64,000 nucleotides of DNA from Enterococcus innesii (GTDB lineage Bacteria; Bacillota; Bacilli; Lactobacillales; Enterococcaceae). Each line of letters starts with the position of its first letter. Within the stretch, counting starts at the first letter, position 1. The translations under genes and the position numbers were made by a program. The stretch is from NCBI GenBank assembly GCA_018982785.1, contig JAHHEN010000005.1:124001-188000 (forward strand), read 5' to 3'. Below the pieces are notes generated by a model that did not search any database, had not been told where the DNA came from, and worked only from the letters and a program-made list of their open reading frames with translations. Below are positions 1-8,251 of the stretch, one piece after another.

Positions 1-635
1 AAAAATATTCCGATAGAAACTTGTAACGTTGAGGCGATCAAGGTCCAGATAACTGTCCAGCCTAGAACATTGAAGAAGGTACTACGCCAAATATCGACAG
101 TAAAAATCTTCTTAAAGGTCTCTAATCCCACCCAATCTGCTAAATTGGCAGGTGCAGAATGATACAGATCATAGTTCGTAAAAGCTAACGCGATACTAAA
201 GAGAATCGGAAAAATAACAGAAAACACGAGTAAGAAAAATGCTGGGCTACTCATTAAATAAGGATAGCCTTCTCTTAATAGTGCCTGGTAGCTTTCACGG
301 ATAGAGTTGACTGGTAGCTCATTGTCTCTTAATTCGCCGTTTTTATAGGCATCACGGATGTTTAAATAATAGAACAACAGACCAAAACCAATGACGATCA
401 AGGCAACTAATCCTTCTGCTAATAAAAAGATGGAATTGTCTCTCGGCACTTCCACGCCTAATGTCACGATGCCCCAAAGTCCCATATTAAATAAATCTTT
501 AAAGACGACAAGATACATAGCAAAAAAGAAGAAAAATAAAGCGCCTTTGATTTTTTGCCGATTATAAAATTGACCGAATCCTGGTATTATCGAGAATAGC
601 ATTGCTCGTTTTGCATACGACTGCGTGTTTTTCAC
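1..635 (-). CDS. mdxF: Maltodextrin ABC transporter permease MdxF/MalF-like, 3' end outside window
   Basis: Inner-membrane permease of a binding-protein-dependent sugar importer, probably maltodextrin. The reading frame opens with a GTG at 633-635 behind a good AGGGGG ribosome site and stays open to the window edge, about 211 codons. The start reads VKNTQSYAKRAMLFSIIPGFGQ, typical of MdxF, followed by several hydrophobic segments; the EAA loop and C terminus lie outside. It follows the binding protein MdxE on the same strand across a gap of about 100 bases that holds a stem-loop. Family assignment is by recognition of the N terminus and neighbourhood; the exact substrate is inferred. Confidence 0.85.
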   Translation of the reverse strand, partial: MKNTQSYAKRAMLFSIIPGFGQFYNRQKIKGALFFFFFAMYLVVFKDLFNMGLWGIVTLGVEVPRDNSIFLLAEGLVALIVIGFGLLFYYLNIRDAYKNGELRDNELPVNSIRESYQALLREGYPYLMSSPAFFLLVFSVIFPILFSIALAFTNYDLYHSAPANLADWVGLETFKKIFTVDIWRSTFFNVLGWTVIWTLIASTLQVSIGIF

Positions 636-664
636 ATTTTCGCCCCCTGTAAGAAAAAGCCGCT

Positions 665-727
665 GACAAACGTTTCGTTCGGCATTACTTGATTCCTAGT
701 GCTGAATCACCATCCGAAACGTTTGTC
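665..727 (-). repeat. Intercistronic inverted repeat between mdxE and mdxF
   Basis: A 13-base arm, GACAAACGTTTCG at 665-677, is repeated exactly in inverted orientation at 715-727, giving a long stem with a loop of 37 bases. Each arm also contains the small palindrome AAACGTTT, the core seen in LacI-family operators. No T-run follows, so it is more likely an mRNA-stabilising or processing hairpin that raises binding-protein levels over permease than a full terminator. An operator role is possible. Confidence 0.6.
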
Positions 728-741
728 CTCGTAACGACTTT

Positions 742-2007
742 TTAGTTTTGAATTGCCGCAATGGCTGATTTGATCTGATCAACTGCTTGTGGTAAAGCTG
801 TTTTCGGTTCAGCCTTTCCAGTAGCAATGGTTTGCAATGCGGCATCCATTGGTTCCCATACTGAATTCATTTCAGTGATCCCAGGCGTTAGTTCTGCGTG
901 TTGGGACTGAGCGGCGATGGCTGCAGCACTTTCACTTTCTTGAACTGCTGGATCATCTGCCAAAGAAGCAACCGCTGGTACTTCCTGTGTTTTTTCATAA
1001 CGAACTTTTGAGTTTTCTTCATTGCTGATAAATTTGACGAACGCTTCAGCTAATTCAGGGTTTTGGGAATAGCTACTTACGTTGTAGCTTTTGACACCGA
1101 TAAAGGAGCCCATATGTTCACCATTGCCTAATAATGGCAATTCTTTCACACCATAGTCGATGCCAGCTTCTTTATAAGGAGACAAGTTCCATGGTCCCGA
1201 GATGACAGCTGCAGCTTTTCCTTCCGTAAATAAAGAGTCCAACACATTGATTCCTTGTTCACCGACCAATCCCGATGGAAAAACACCTGCTTCATAAAAC
1301 TGTTGGATATAGTCTGCTCCTTCGATCGCGCCTTCATTAGCTAATCCAATATCTTCAGGGTCATAGGATCCATCGGCATTCTCGCCAAAAACATACCCGC
1401 CATAACCGCTCAATACACCTTGTGCGTAATAAATTTGATCCCATAATGCCAGTAACCCATAACTGTCAGCACCTAAAACAGACTTGGAATACTCCAGCCA
1501 CTCATCCGTTGTCTGGGGCAAGTCTTCTTCGGAAATTAGTTCTTTGTTATAATACAAAATTTGTGTTTCAACCGCTTTTGGTAAGCCGTAGACTTTGCCG
1601 TCAACGATTTGCGATTGCATTGCTGATTCTGTATACAGATCTTGTAGCGTTTGATCGACTGTTAATTCTTTCAACAAACCTTCGGTAACGGCTGTACCGA
1701 TTTGATCGCCAGGAATCGTGATGACATCCGCACCTGTACCAGCGGGTCCATCCAATCGTAAATCTTCGATCTGTCCACCATAGGCTTTTTCGACCACTTT
1801 GATCGTCACATCGTGTTCTTCTTCAAATTGTTTGACTGCCTCTTCAATCCCAGCTGATTTTGCTTGGTCTTCCCAGACCAATAGATCATAGTCCTTATCG
1901 CTGCCACTATTTGCTGCAGTACTATCTGTCCCTTCACTTTGTGGACCGCAAGCACCTAATCCTAAAGCTGCTACACTTAAAAAAAGAACTCGAGACATTT
2001 TTTTCAT
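742..2007 (-). CDS. mdxE: Maltodextrin-binding lipoprotein MdxE/MalE-like
   Basis: Extracellular solute-binding lipoprotein that captures maltodextrins for the MdxF/MdxG permease. About 421 residues with a short basic N terminus, a hydrophobic stretch and lipobox LGAC, then a Ser/Gly/Asp-rich linker before the binding domain (SBP family 1). Three consecutive ATG codons occur; the ribosome site GGTGGAG is only 2 bases from the first and 8 from the third, so the third (2007) is the best start. The upstream region carries a sigma-A promoter and a cre site, so glucose repression through CcpA is expected. It diverges from a LacI-type regulator. Maltodextrin specificity is inferred from resemblance and gene order. 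Confidence 0.85.
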   Translation of the reverse strand: MKKMSRVLFLSVAALGLGACGPQSEGTDSTAANSGSDKDYDLLVWEDQAKSAGIEEAVKQFEEEHDVTIKVVEKAYGGQIEDLRLDGPAGTGADVITIPGDQIGTAVTEGLLKELTVDQTLQDLYTESAMQSQIVDGKVYGLPKAVETQILYYNKELISEEDLPQTTDEWLEYSKSVLGADSYGLLALWDQIYYAQGVLSGYGGYVFGENADGSYDPEDIGLANEGAIEGADYIQQFYEAGVFPSGLVGEQGINVLDSLFTEGKAAAVISGPWNLSPYKEAGIDYGVKELPLLGNGEHMGSFIGVKSYNVSSYSQNPELAEAFVKFISNEENSKVRYEKTQEVPAVASLADDPAVQESESAAAIAAQSQHAELTPGITEMNSVWEPMDAALQTIATGKAEPKTALPQAVDQIKSAIAAIQN

Positions 2008-2033
2008 CATCATTTCTCCACCTTTTCTTTATT

Positions 2034-2048
2034 TTGCAAACGCTATCT
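2034..2048 (-). promoter_or_regulatory. Catabolite-responsive element (cre) for mdxE
   Basis: TTGCAAACGCTATCT fits the CcpA consensus WTGNAARCGNWWWCW at every position. It lies about nine bases downstream of the mdxE -10 box, at the transcription start, where bound CcpA would block initiation. Function is inferred from the match and position. Confidence 0.75.
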
Positions 2049-2056
2049 TCTCGTTT

Positions 2057-2085
2057 ATAATAAATTATTTTACTTAATATGTAAA
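2057..2085 (-). promoter_or_regulatory. mdxE promoter with overlapping operator-like sequence
   Basis: Reading on the minus strand: -35 TTTACA (2080-2085), a 17-base spacer and -10 TATTAT (2057-2062). The dyad TTTACTTAATATGTAAA at 2069-2085 overlaps the -35 and spacer, and TTTACTAAAT at 2090-2099 lies just upstream. The same TTTAC/GTAAA elements recur near the regulator's own promoter, so they are candidate sites for the adjacent LacI-type protein. Confidence 0.6.
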
Positions 2086-2196
2086 TAGTTTTACTAAATT
2101 AATTTCTTCAATAGAGTAAATAAACGGATAAAATCAAGGTTTGTCACACAAATATTTTTTCCTAAATACCTCTATGTTATTAACTTTCACTATTCA

Positions 2197-2247
2197 GTAA
2201 ATATATTTAGTAAATTCATTTACTTGGTAAAGTTGTTAGCGTATACT
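2197..2247 (+). promoter_or_regulatory. Promoter and operator-like repeats of the LacI-type regulator gene
   Basis: -35 TTTACT (2219-2224), 17-base spacer, -10 TATACT (2242-2247), followed by ribosome site GAGGTG and a TTG start. Upstream and overlapping lie repeated GTAAA/TTTAC elements, including ATTTAGTAAA at 2205-2214, which is the inverse of TTTACTAAAT at 2090-2099. This suggests autoregulation and coordinate control of the divergent mdxE. Confidence 0.6.
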
Positions 2248-2268
2248 ATAAGAAAGAGGTGAAGAAGA

Positions 2269-3267
2269 TTGGTTACAATAAAAAAAATTGCCGAGCAATC
2301 AGGCTTTTCACAAGCGACTGTGTCCCGATTATTGAAAGGCGACGAATCGTTGTCGATCGCAGCCGATACGCGTCAAAAAATTATTCATACCGCTTTATCA
2401 CTAGGTTATGATCGCTCAAAAATAAAAACAACACTAGAAAAAATCGCCGTCCTTTTCTGGCTGACAGAACAAGAAGAGCTGCAAGATGTCTATTTTCGAC
2501 AATTGCGAATCTCTTTAGAAAAATATGCGAAAATCAACAATTTGGAAATTCAACTGATCACCCATGAAGATGATGTTTTAGAAACACTGCAAGAAGTCGC
2601 CGGGTTTATTGGGATTGGCTCTTTCACTGAGAAAGAAACGCAGCAGTTCAAATCCATTTGTCCCTATGGCGTCCTTTTGGAAATCAACCCCTGTCCAGAG
2701 CTGTTCGATACGGTCAAACCCGATACTGATCGAATGACGCAACTGGCGATCGAACTATTTTTAGCAAAAGGATACCGAAAAATCGGCTTTATTGGTGGTG
2801 CTTATCTAAATCCTCATACCCAACGTGCAGAAATGGATAGTCGCGAGGTCATCTTCCGTCAAACGCTGGCTCGTCAAGACGCCCTCGATGAGGCGTTCTT
2901 ATTTAGTGGTGGCAATTTTTCCGTTGAAACCGGCTATCGTTTGGCGAAAAAAATGGTGGAATCCCTTGGTGACGATTTGCCAGAGGCGCTCTTTGTGGCT
3001 TCTGACACCATCGCAGTTGGTGTGCTCCAAGCGTTAAATGAACGATCCATCATCATTCCTGATCGTTTGGAACTAATCAGTATCAACGACAATGAGATCG
3101 CAAAATTTGTGGCTCCCCCACTAACAACGTTTAACATCGATGTGGAGGAAATCGCAAAAACCGCGATCGATTTATTGGTGGATCAGATCGTGCATCCTCG
3201 AGCGATCACCAAAACAGTCCTTTTAGGGGCTGAACTCATCGAGCGAAAAAGCTTTACGCAAGCATAA
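2269..3267 (+). CDS. LacI-family regulator of the maltodextrin genes (MdxR/MalR-like)
   Basis: DNA-binding repressor or activator with a LacI helix-turn-helix at about residues 2-50 (IKKIAEQSGFSQATVSRLL) and a periplasmic-binding-like effector domain to residue 332. It starts at TTG 2269, seven bases after GAGGTG. It diverges from mdxE and is therefore the likely local regulator, binding the repeated TTTACTAAA-type sites between the genes. Effector (maltose or maltodextrin) is inferred from context; the C-terminal domain alone does not reveal it. A strong terminator follows. Confidence 0.85.
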   Translation: MVTIKKIAEQSGFSQATVSRLLKGDESLSIAADTRQKIIHTALSLGYDRSKIKTTLEKIAVLFWLTEQEELQDVYFRQLRISLEKYAKINNLEIQLITHEDDVLETLQEVAGFIGIGSFTEKETQQFKSICPYGVLLEINPCPELFDTVKPDTDRMTQLAIELFLAKGYRKIGFIGGAYLNPHTQRAEMDSREVIFRQTLARQDALDEAFLFSGGNFSVETGYRLAKKMVESLGDDLPEALFVASDTIAVGVLQALNERSIIIPDRLELISINDNEIAKFVAPPLTTFNIDVEEIAKTAIDLLVDQIVHPRAITKTVLLGAELIERKSFTQA

Positions 3268-3314
3268 AAAACGCCCCTAGAAAGTTAGTAAAAGCTAACT
3301 TTCTTGGGGCGTTT
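3268..3314. terminator. Bidirectional terminator between the LacI regulator and the GNAT gene
   Basis: Long hairpin with arms ACGCCCCTAGAAAGTTAG (3271-3288) and its near-complement 3295-3312, flanked by an A-run and a T-run, so it can serve both converging genes. Confidence 0.85.
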
Positions 3315-3349
3315 CATTGTCTACATCGAAAAAAGCATTCTTTCGTTTT

Positions 3350-3871
3350 TCACCTCTCTTTCGCCACAGCATACACAAGATGCGGCATGTCCACTTGCCG
3401 ATAGTGTTTAACAAAGCGATCCACCAGCTTCATTCCATTGCGCACTGCCACATTTACAGAGGCTTGATTGGTCTCACGAATGATCGAATAAACAATGGCG
3501 GCATTTAGCGTTTCAAACGCATAGTCTTTACAAGCCTGGGCGGCTTCTGTGGCAAACCCATGATGCCAGAAGTTCTTTTGAAACAAGTACCCAATTTCTA
3601 AAACGGCTTCTCCCTTGACGTCTTGCCACGTCAAACCGCATTGACCGATCGCTTGCCCGGATGCTTTCTCAATCACTAGCCACAAGCCAATGTGATCGTT
3701 TTGATAGCGTTGCAGCTGTTTGTCGATCCAACCAGTGACTTCCTGCTCACTGAAGGGTCCTTCATAAGCAATCATGACTTCTGGATCTTGCAAAATCTTT
3801 TCAATCGCTGGACGATCGTCATGACTCATTTCTCGCAGCAATAATCGCTTGGTTTCAATTAGTGGTTCCAT
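3350..3871 (-). CDS. GNAT-family N-acetyltransferase (RimJ/RimL type)
   Basis: Cytoplasmic acetyl-CoA-dependent acetyltransferase, 173 residues, the usual length for the RimJ/RimL class. It begins IETKRLLLRE, the standard opening strand of these enzymes, and contains the acetyl-CoA-binding region around YLFQKNFWHHGFATEAA with the helix that follows, and the late NVAVRNGMKLV motif. It follows the YibE/F-like gene by 18 bases on the same strand and may be the last gene of that operon. The acceptor substrate (protein N terminus, aminoglycoside or small amine) cannot be told from sequence. Confidence 0.85.
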   Translation of the reverse strand: MEPLIETKRLLLREMSHDDRPAIEKILQDPEVMIAYEGPFSEQEVTGWIDKQLQRYQNDHIGLWLVIEKASGQAIGQCGLTWQDVKGEAVLEIGYLFQKNFWHHGFATEAAQACKDYAFETLNAAIVYSIIRETNQASVNVAVRNGMKLVDRFVKHYRQVDMPHLVYAVAKER

Positions 3872-3888
3872 GGTGGTTTAGCTCCCTT

Positions 3889-4650
3889 CTACTCCATTCG
3901 GTTTCTTTTCAAAAAATACCAACTCGCTGCCCATGCGGTGATGGGTAAAATAATCACCGCTGACAGACCCGTGATCAAACAAACGATCAATTCTGAGACG
4001 AACGCCTTCGAATTGATCATTTCACCAAAGGAGATCGATAAATCTTGAAACCACGCAATCAACGCCAGATTACTTCCCATAAAGGCAAACAATAAGGTAT
4101 TGATCGTCGAAGACAATACGTCTGATACCACTGTCATACTACTTTTACTTAATGCCTTGATTGAGACTTGCGGGATTGCTTGAAAAAGTTCAAAGGTCGC
4201 CGTGCTGATCGCCATACTCCCATCTGCCACCGCCCCCGAAAAACTCATCAAAATGATTGCGGTCATCAATGTCTTAAAATCGATGGCTACATCAAAGGAA
4301 TACATCGCCAACTCATCCAGTTCCTCTGCCGAAAACCCATGAAGATTCATTGCAGAGAGCACAAGCGGAAATAGTAGTAGAAAAAGCCCTAGAAAGACCA
4401 ACACACAGACAAAGGCAATTTTGGTTTTCTGATTGACGCCGTTCACGAAAAACAAGGTGATCGCCGCCACGGCTAAAAAGGCAACACAAGCCGCTGGTAA
4501 AATCGGTGCCCCTCGGTCAATCAGAACCAGTAGCGCTAGAAAGACGGCCACATTCATAAACAGACCTGTGACTTGAAACAGCCCTTCGATCCGAAAAACA
4601 GCGAAAGTCAACAAGAGAAAAAGCAAGATCAACACAAACAAAACAGTCAT
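3889..4650 (-). CDS. YibE/F-family membrane protein, second of a pair
   Basis: Integral membrane protein of 253 residues with about seven hydrophobic segments. The conserved block near residues 145-190 (GAVADGSMAIS then STINTLLFAF) is the YibE/F signature seen also in the upstream partner. Its start overlaps the stop of the partner by four bases (ATGA), so the two are translationally coupled. YibE/F proteins occur as pairs in Firmicutes and their biochemical role is not established. No soluble domain is evident here. Confidence 0.8.
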   Translation of the reverse strand: MTVLFVLILLFLLLTFAVFRIEGLFQVTGLFMNVAVFLALLVLIDRGAPILPAACVAFLAVAAITLFFVNGVNQKTKIAFVCVLVFLGLFLLLFPLVLSAMNLHGFSAEELDELAMYSFDVAIDFKTLMTAIILMSFSGAVADGSMAISTATFELFQAIPQVSIKALSKSSMTVVSDVLSSTINTLLFAFMGSNLALIAWFQDLSISFGEMINSKAFVSELIVCLITGLSAVIILPITAWAASWYFLKRNRME

Positions 4651-5678
4651 TTTGCTTTCCTCCTATGCACTTCAAAACAAAGGAGCGTCAACGGTACCGA
4701 TAAAACCAACGCAAAGCCGCCGCATACTGTACGCACTATTTCTAAAGAAAGATGCATCGGCAATGCTTGCGAAAGCAGCCAGCCATTGGCTAGGTAAAAC
4801 AATAGCGCTGGCATACTCCCACTTAAATAGGCAAACAACAAGACATTGATCATCGAAGAAGTCGTATCTTGCGCGATGGACCGACCGATCGCTAATCGTT
4901 CCTTGCGGCTCGTCTGGGGATTGATGCGTTGGATCTCATCTAAACTGGCAATCAGCATGACGATATTGTCCATGCTGGCACCAATCGCGCCAATCAGCAG
5001 ACTCCCTAGATAGACACTGCGATACGGACGGGTCAGAAACGACATTTCCTCATAGCGCAACCCATGATCTTGCAAAAGATCCATGGCGAATCGACAGAGA
5101 AAAAACGCCAAGAGAACGCTGGCTAACGAGGCAATGATTTTGCGACTGTCGATCGTGCGAAAGCCATAGGAAATCCCCATCGTCAAAACCAACGAGACGA
5201 TCGTAAAAACGATCATCAAAAAGACCAATGAAAAGGAGCTGTTGCCTTTGTGAAACCAAAGAAAAAGGAGCAGCAAGCCAGTATTCACAAAGATACTAAG
5301 CAAAGCCCGTAAGCCCTTTTTGCCACCAATTGCGACTACTGCCATCAGGAATAAGGCAAGGAAGAAAAAGAGATACCCATCCCGTTTTTGTGCTTGTACC
5401 TGCCAGCCATCCCCTTCTTTTTGCAAAAGCAGCTGTTGTCCGGTCTGATACAACGGATGAATCGCACCGTTGGGCGTGTATTCTGTAATGACTGTCCGCA
5501 ATACCCCAGCTTCTTCTCCGTTACGAAGGATCCCTTGAATCTGCTGCTGGTCGGCGGTGACTTGAACCGTTTGTACTTCTATGATCGGCTGTACATAAAA
5601 GCGGCTGCTTTGGGTTTGGATCAGCCAGCTCAAGACAACCAAGCTAACAAAGGCCGCTAGATAATAATACTTTTTCAA
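4647..5678 (-). CDS. YibE/F-family membrane protein, first of a pair
   Basis: Membrane protein of 343 residues. After an N-terminal anchor (about 5-22) comes an extracytoplasmic domain to about residue 100 containing an OB-like stretch, then seven or so membrane helices with the YibE/F block GASMDNIVMLIASLDEIQ and TSSMINVLLFAYLSG. It starts at TTG 5678, six bases behind GGAG. It is coupled by overlap to the second YibE/F gene. The longer first member with an external domain and a shorter second member is the usual arrangement. Transport or export function has been proposed for the family but not shown. Confidence 0.8.
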   Translation of the reverse strand: MKKYYYLAAFVSLVVLSWLIQTQSSRFYVQPIIEVQTVQVTADQQQIQGILRNGEEAGVLRTVITEYTPNGAIHPLYQTGQQLLLQKEGDGWQVQAQKRDGYLFFFLALFLMAVVAIGGKKGLRALLSIFVNTGLLLLFLWFHKGNSSFSLVFLMIVFTIVSLVLTMGISYGFRTIDSRKIIASLASVLLAFFLCRFAMDLLQDHGLRYEEMSFLTRPYRSVYLGSLLIGAIGASMDNIVMLIASLDEIQRINPQTSRKERLAIGRSIAQDTTSSMINVLLFAYLSGSMPALLFYLANGWLLSQALPMHLSLEIVRTVCGGFALVLSVPLTLLCFEVHRRKAK

Positions 5679-5843
5679 GACCGTCTCCTTTCTTTTTCAG
5701 CAAAAAAAGAACTTAGACAAACCACCAGTCCTACGACCAATCACCTTGTGAAGCTGGCTGACTGGTCGAAATGGTTACTGTGTTGGCGAGTCTAACTGCT
5801 TTGCTAGTCGCCTGCTTTGTCAAAGTCCTTTTGCTCGTTTTGC

Positions 5844-6803
5844 TTACACGACATTTTGCGGTGTACCTGCATTAAAACCGCTTAAGTTCGCCACAGCGAT
5901 CCCCATCAAACGACGCCGCGTTTCGACGGGTGCCCAAGCGATATGCGGTGTCAAATAGCAATTTGGCGCCTGTAATAAGGGATTGTCAGCTGCGATCGGT
6001 TCTTTTGAAACGACATCTGCCGCCAAGGCTGCGATCTGCCCAGTGTGCAGCGCTTCAGCAACTGCCCCTTCATCGATCAAGCCGCCACGGGCGGTATTGA
6101 TCAGAATCGCAGAAGATTTCATTTGTGCCAATGCTGTGCGATCGATCATTTTTTCTGTCTCAGGAAACTGCGGAACATGAAGGCTGATGATATCTGCTTC
6201 TTGATACAATTCCGCCAGCGAAACTTGTTTTGCCCAATCCGCTTGTGCTGGTTTTGGTCGATGATTAAAGTAGATCACCTTCAGCTGAAACGCATGAGCG
6301 ATCGTGGCAACTGCTTGAGCAATCGCACCATATCCAATCAGCCCAATCGTTTTGCCTGCCAATTCCATCAATGGTGTCTGCCAATAAGAAAAATCTTTGC
6401 TGGTTTGCCAGTCGCCCTGATGCACGGAACGATTATGGTGTCCCACTTGATTCGTCACTTCCAGCAGCAAAGCAAAGGTCGCTTGTGCCACTGCATTGGT
6501 ACTGTAGCTAGGAATATTGGTCACGGTGATTCCCTGTTCCTTCGCTGCTGCCAAATCAACGACATTGTATCCAGTTGCCAAGACCCCAATGTAGGTCAAT
6601 TGCGGACATGCTTTGAGCACATCTGCGGTGATCGGCGTTTTATTTGTCAAAATTGCTTCGGCATCGCCGATTCGCTCAATAATTTCTTGTTTATCTGTAT
6701 ACGAGGTACGATCATACACCGTCACCTCTCCTAATTCTTCAAACCCTTGCCAAGACAAATCTCCTGGATTCAACGCATAACCATCAAGTACAACGATCTT
6801 CAT
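5844..6803 (-). CDS. D-2-hydroxyacid dehydrogenase (glycerate dehydrogenase-like)
   Basis: NAD(H)-dependent oxidoreductase of 319 residues that interconverts D-2-hydroxyacids and 2-oxoacids in the cytoplasm. The Rossmann motif GLIGYGAIAQAVA is near residue 150, and the catalytic set is visible: Arg in INTARGGLID (about 235), Glu in VVSKEPIAADN and His in LTPHIAW (about 285). The start at 6803 has AGAGGAG seven bases upstream and overlaps the permease stop by four bases, so the longer frame upstream is a shadow. Pairing with an amino-acid-type permease suggests the substrate arrives as an amino acid or hydroxyacid, which is inference. Confidence 0.9.
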   Translation of the reverse strand: MKIVVLDGYALNPGDLSWQGFEELGEVTVYDRTSYTDKQEIIERIGDAEAILTNKTPITADVLKACPQLTYIGVLATGYNVVDLAAAKEQGITVTNIPSYSTNAVAQATFALLLEVTNQVGHHNRSVHQGDWQTSKDFSYWQTPLMELAGKTIGLIGYGAIAQAVATIAHAFQLKVIYFNHRPKPAQADWAKQVSLAELYQEADIISLHVPQFPETEKMIDRTALAQMKSSAILINTARGGLIDEGAVAEALHTGQIAALAADVVSKEPIAADNPLLQAPNCYLTPHIAWAPVETRRRLMGIAVANLSGFNAGTPQNVV

Positions 6804-8129
6804 TCTTTCGCTCCTCTCGCTTTTCCTTTTGCTTTTCCATAAAAAACGGGAATTCCTAGTAACGTCACGCCAATTCCCACGACTGCTAACCACGTGTCAG
6901 TGATTAAGGTCATAATCAAGATAAAACAGCCGCCTAAGATCGCAATCAAGGGAATGATTGGATAGCAGGGAACCTTATACGGACGCTTCATCTGCGGTTC
7001 TGTTTTTCGCAAACGAAAAACCCCTACAAACAATAATACACTAAAGAACCACATAACAAAAACCAGCATATCGGTCAAAAGATCAAAGGTGCCTAAAAGC
7101 ATCATGATACACGCGATGCCTAATTGTAAAAAGGCCGCCGCATAAGGTGCATTGGTGGTTTTACTTAAGGTCGCAAAGGTCTTGCTGAAAGGAATCTCAT
7201 CTTCTAACGCCATGGCATATGGGACCCGCAAGCCAGTCATTGTATAGCCGTTCAATGCGCCATAAACAGAGATCAAGATACCGATCGTGACCAGTTTTCC
7301 GCCAAAGCTGCCGAACAAGGCCATCGCAGTTTCTGAGGCACTGTTCAAATTACCAGCGATTTGATCGATCGGCAATGTTTTTAAAAAGGCAACATTGATC
7401 AACACGTACACCAAGGTGACAAAACTCAATCCAAAGATGATGGCTTTAGGTAGATCTTTTTCCGGTCGCTTCATTTCTCCAGCGACATTGCCGACGCCCA
7501 TCCAACCATCATAAGCAAAAAGGGTTGCTAAGAGAGCACTACTGATACCAGCCGCAAGCGAACCTTGAGTATTGGAAGAAAAATCCACCAATGAGACCGA
7601 GACTTGCCCGGGTGTCAATAGGCCAGCCACGATGATCACCGCAATCGGGATCAGCTTGACTGCTAATGTGACCGACTGGACTTGAGCAGCGGCTTGTTCC
7701 CAAAAGATTGATCAAAGTCACACTCGTTCCGGTCAAAATCGACAGAGGAATCAAATAATTGCTAGGTAGATGAAATAAGTTCAAGCACTGGGTCGCAAAA
7801 ATAATACTTAGAGCCGCAACATTCGCTGGAAAGTAAATGATACTTTGTGCCCAGCCTAATAAAAAGGAGGGTAATTTCCCATAAATTCTTTCAATATATC
7901 GAATGGGTCCGCCGGTTTCAGGAATCGCCGTCGCTAATTCTGCCACGGTCAAACCGCCGCAAATCGTTAGAAAGCCGGCAAGCAGCCAGACCAACAAGGT
8001 CAATCCAGTCGATTGCGTCTGCTGAACCACAGCCGCTGCTTTGAAAAACACGCCTGCGCCGATCACCGTTCCCATTACTGTCGATAATGCCCCAAAAAAA
8101 CTGATTTCTTTTTTCAATTGACTTTTCAC
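6800..8129 (-). CDS. APC-family amino acid permease (SteT-like), frameshifted
   Basis: Membrane amino-acid transporter, about 442 residues after repair, with around twelve hydrophobic segments. The first helix carries the APC unwound-helix signature GTVIGAGVFF, followed by TGGPIRYIERIYG. It starts at GTG 8129 behind AAGGAAG. The frame breaks at the CCC run 7699-7701: adding one G on the coding strand joins LINLLG to EQAAAQVQSVTLAVKL with no loss. The resemblance is to the serine/threonine exchanger SteT group. It is coupled by a four-base overlap to the D-2-hydroxyacid dehydrogenase. The break is more likely a sequence error than decay. Confidence 0.82.
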
Positions 8130-8202
8130 AACATCACTTCCTTTTAAATGAATAAGTCAAAGTATAGCGGATTGAAACTGTCTTGACTAGGGGAATTTCA
8201 GA

Positions 8203-8240
8203 AAACAAAAAGCAAATACCATGAAAAGACGGCATTTGCT
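8203..8240 (-). terminator. Terminator of the MFS transporter gene
   Basis: Minus-strand hairpin AGCAAATGCC (8231-8240) with GGTATTTGCT (8211-8220) followed by a T-rich run, directly after the MFS stop codon and ahead of the permease gene. Confidence 0.8.
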
Positions 8241-8251
8241 CTAAAATTTTT

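Noticed and set aside
1146-1337. Short ORFs antisense or out of frame inside mdxE and many other long genes
   Set aside because: They lie wholly inside well-supported genes, lack ribosome sites and have composition typical of shadow frames.
5679-5843. Weak hairpins such as GGCGA...TCGCC as an RNA element
   Set aside because: Stems are short with mismatches and no T-run or conserved motif; I see nothing definite in this 165-base gap.
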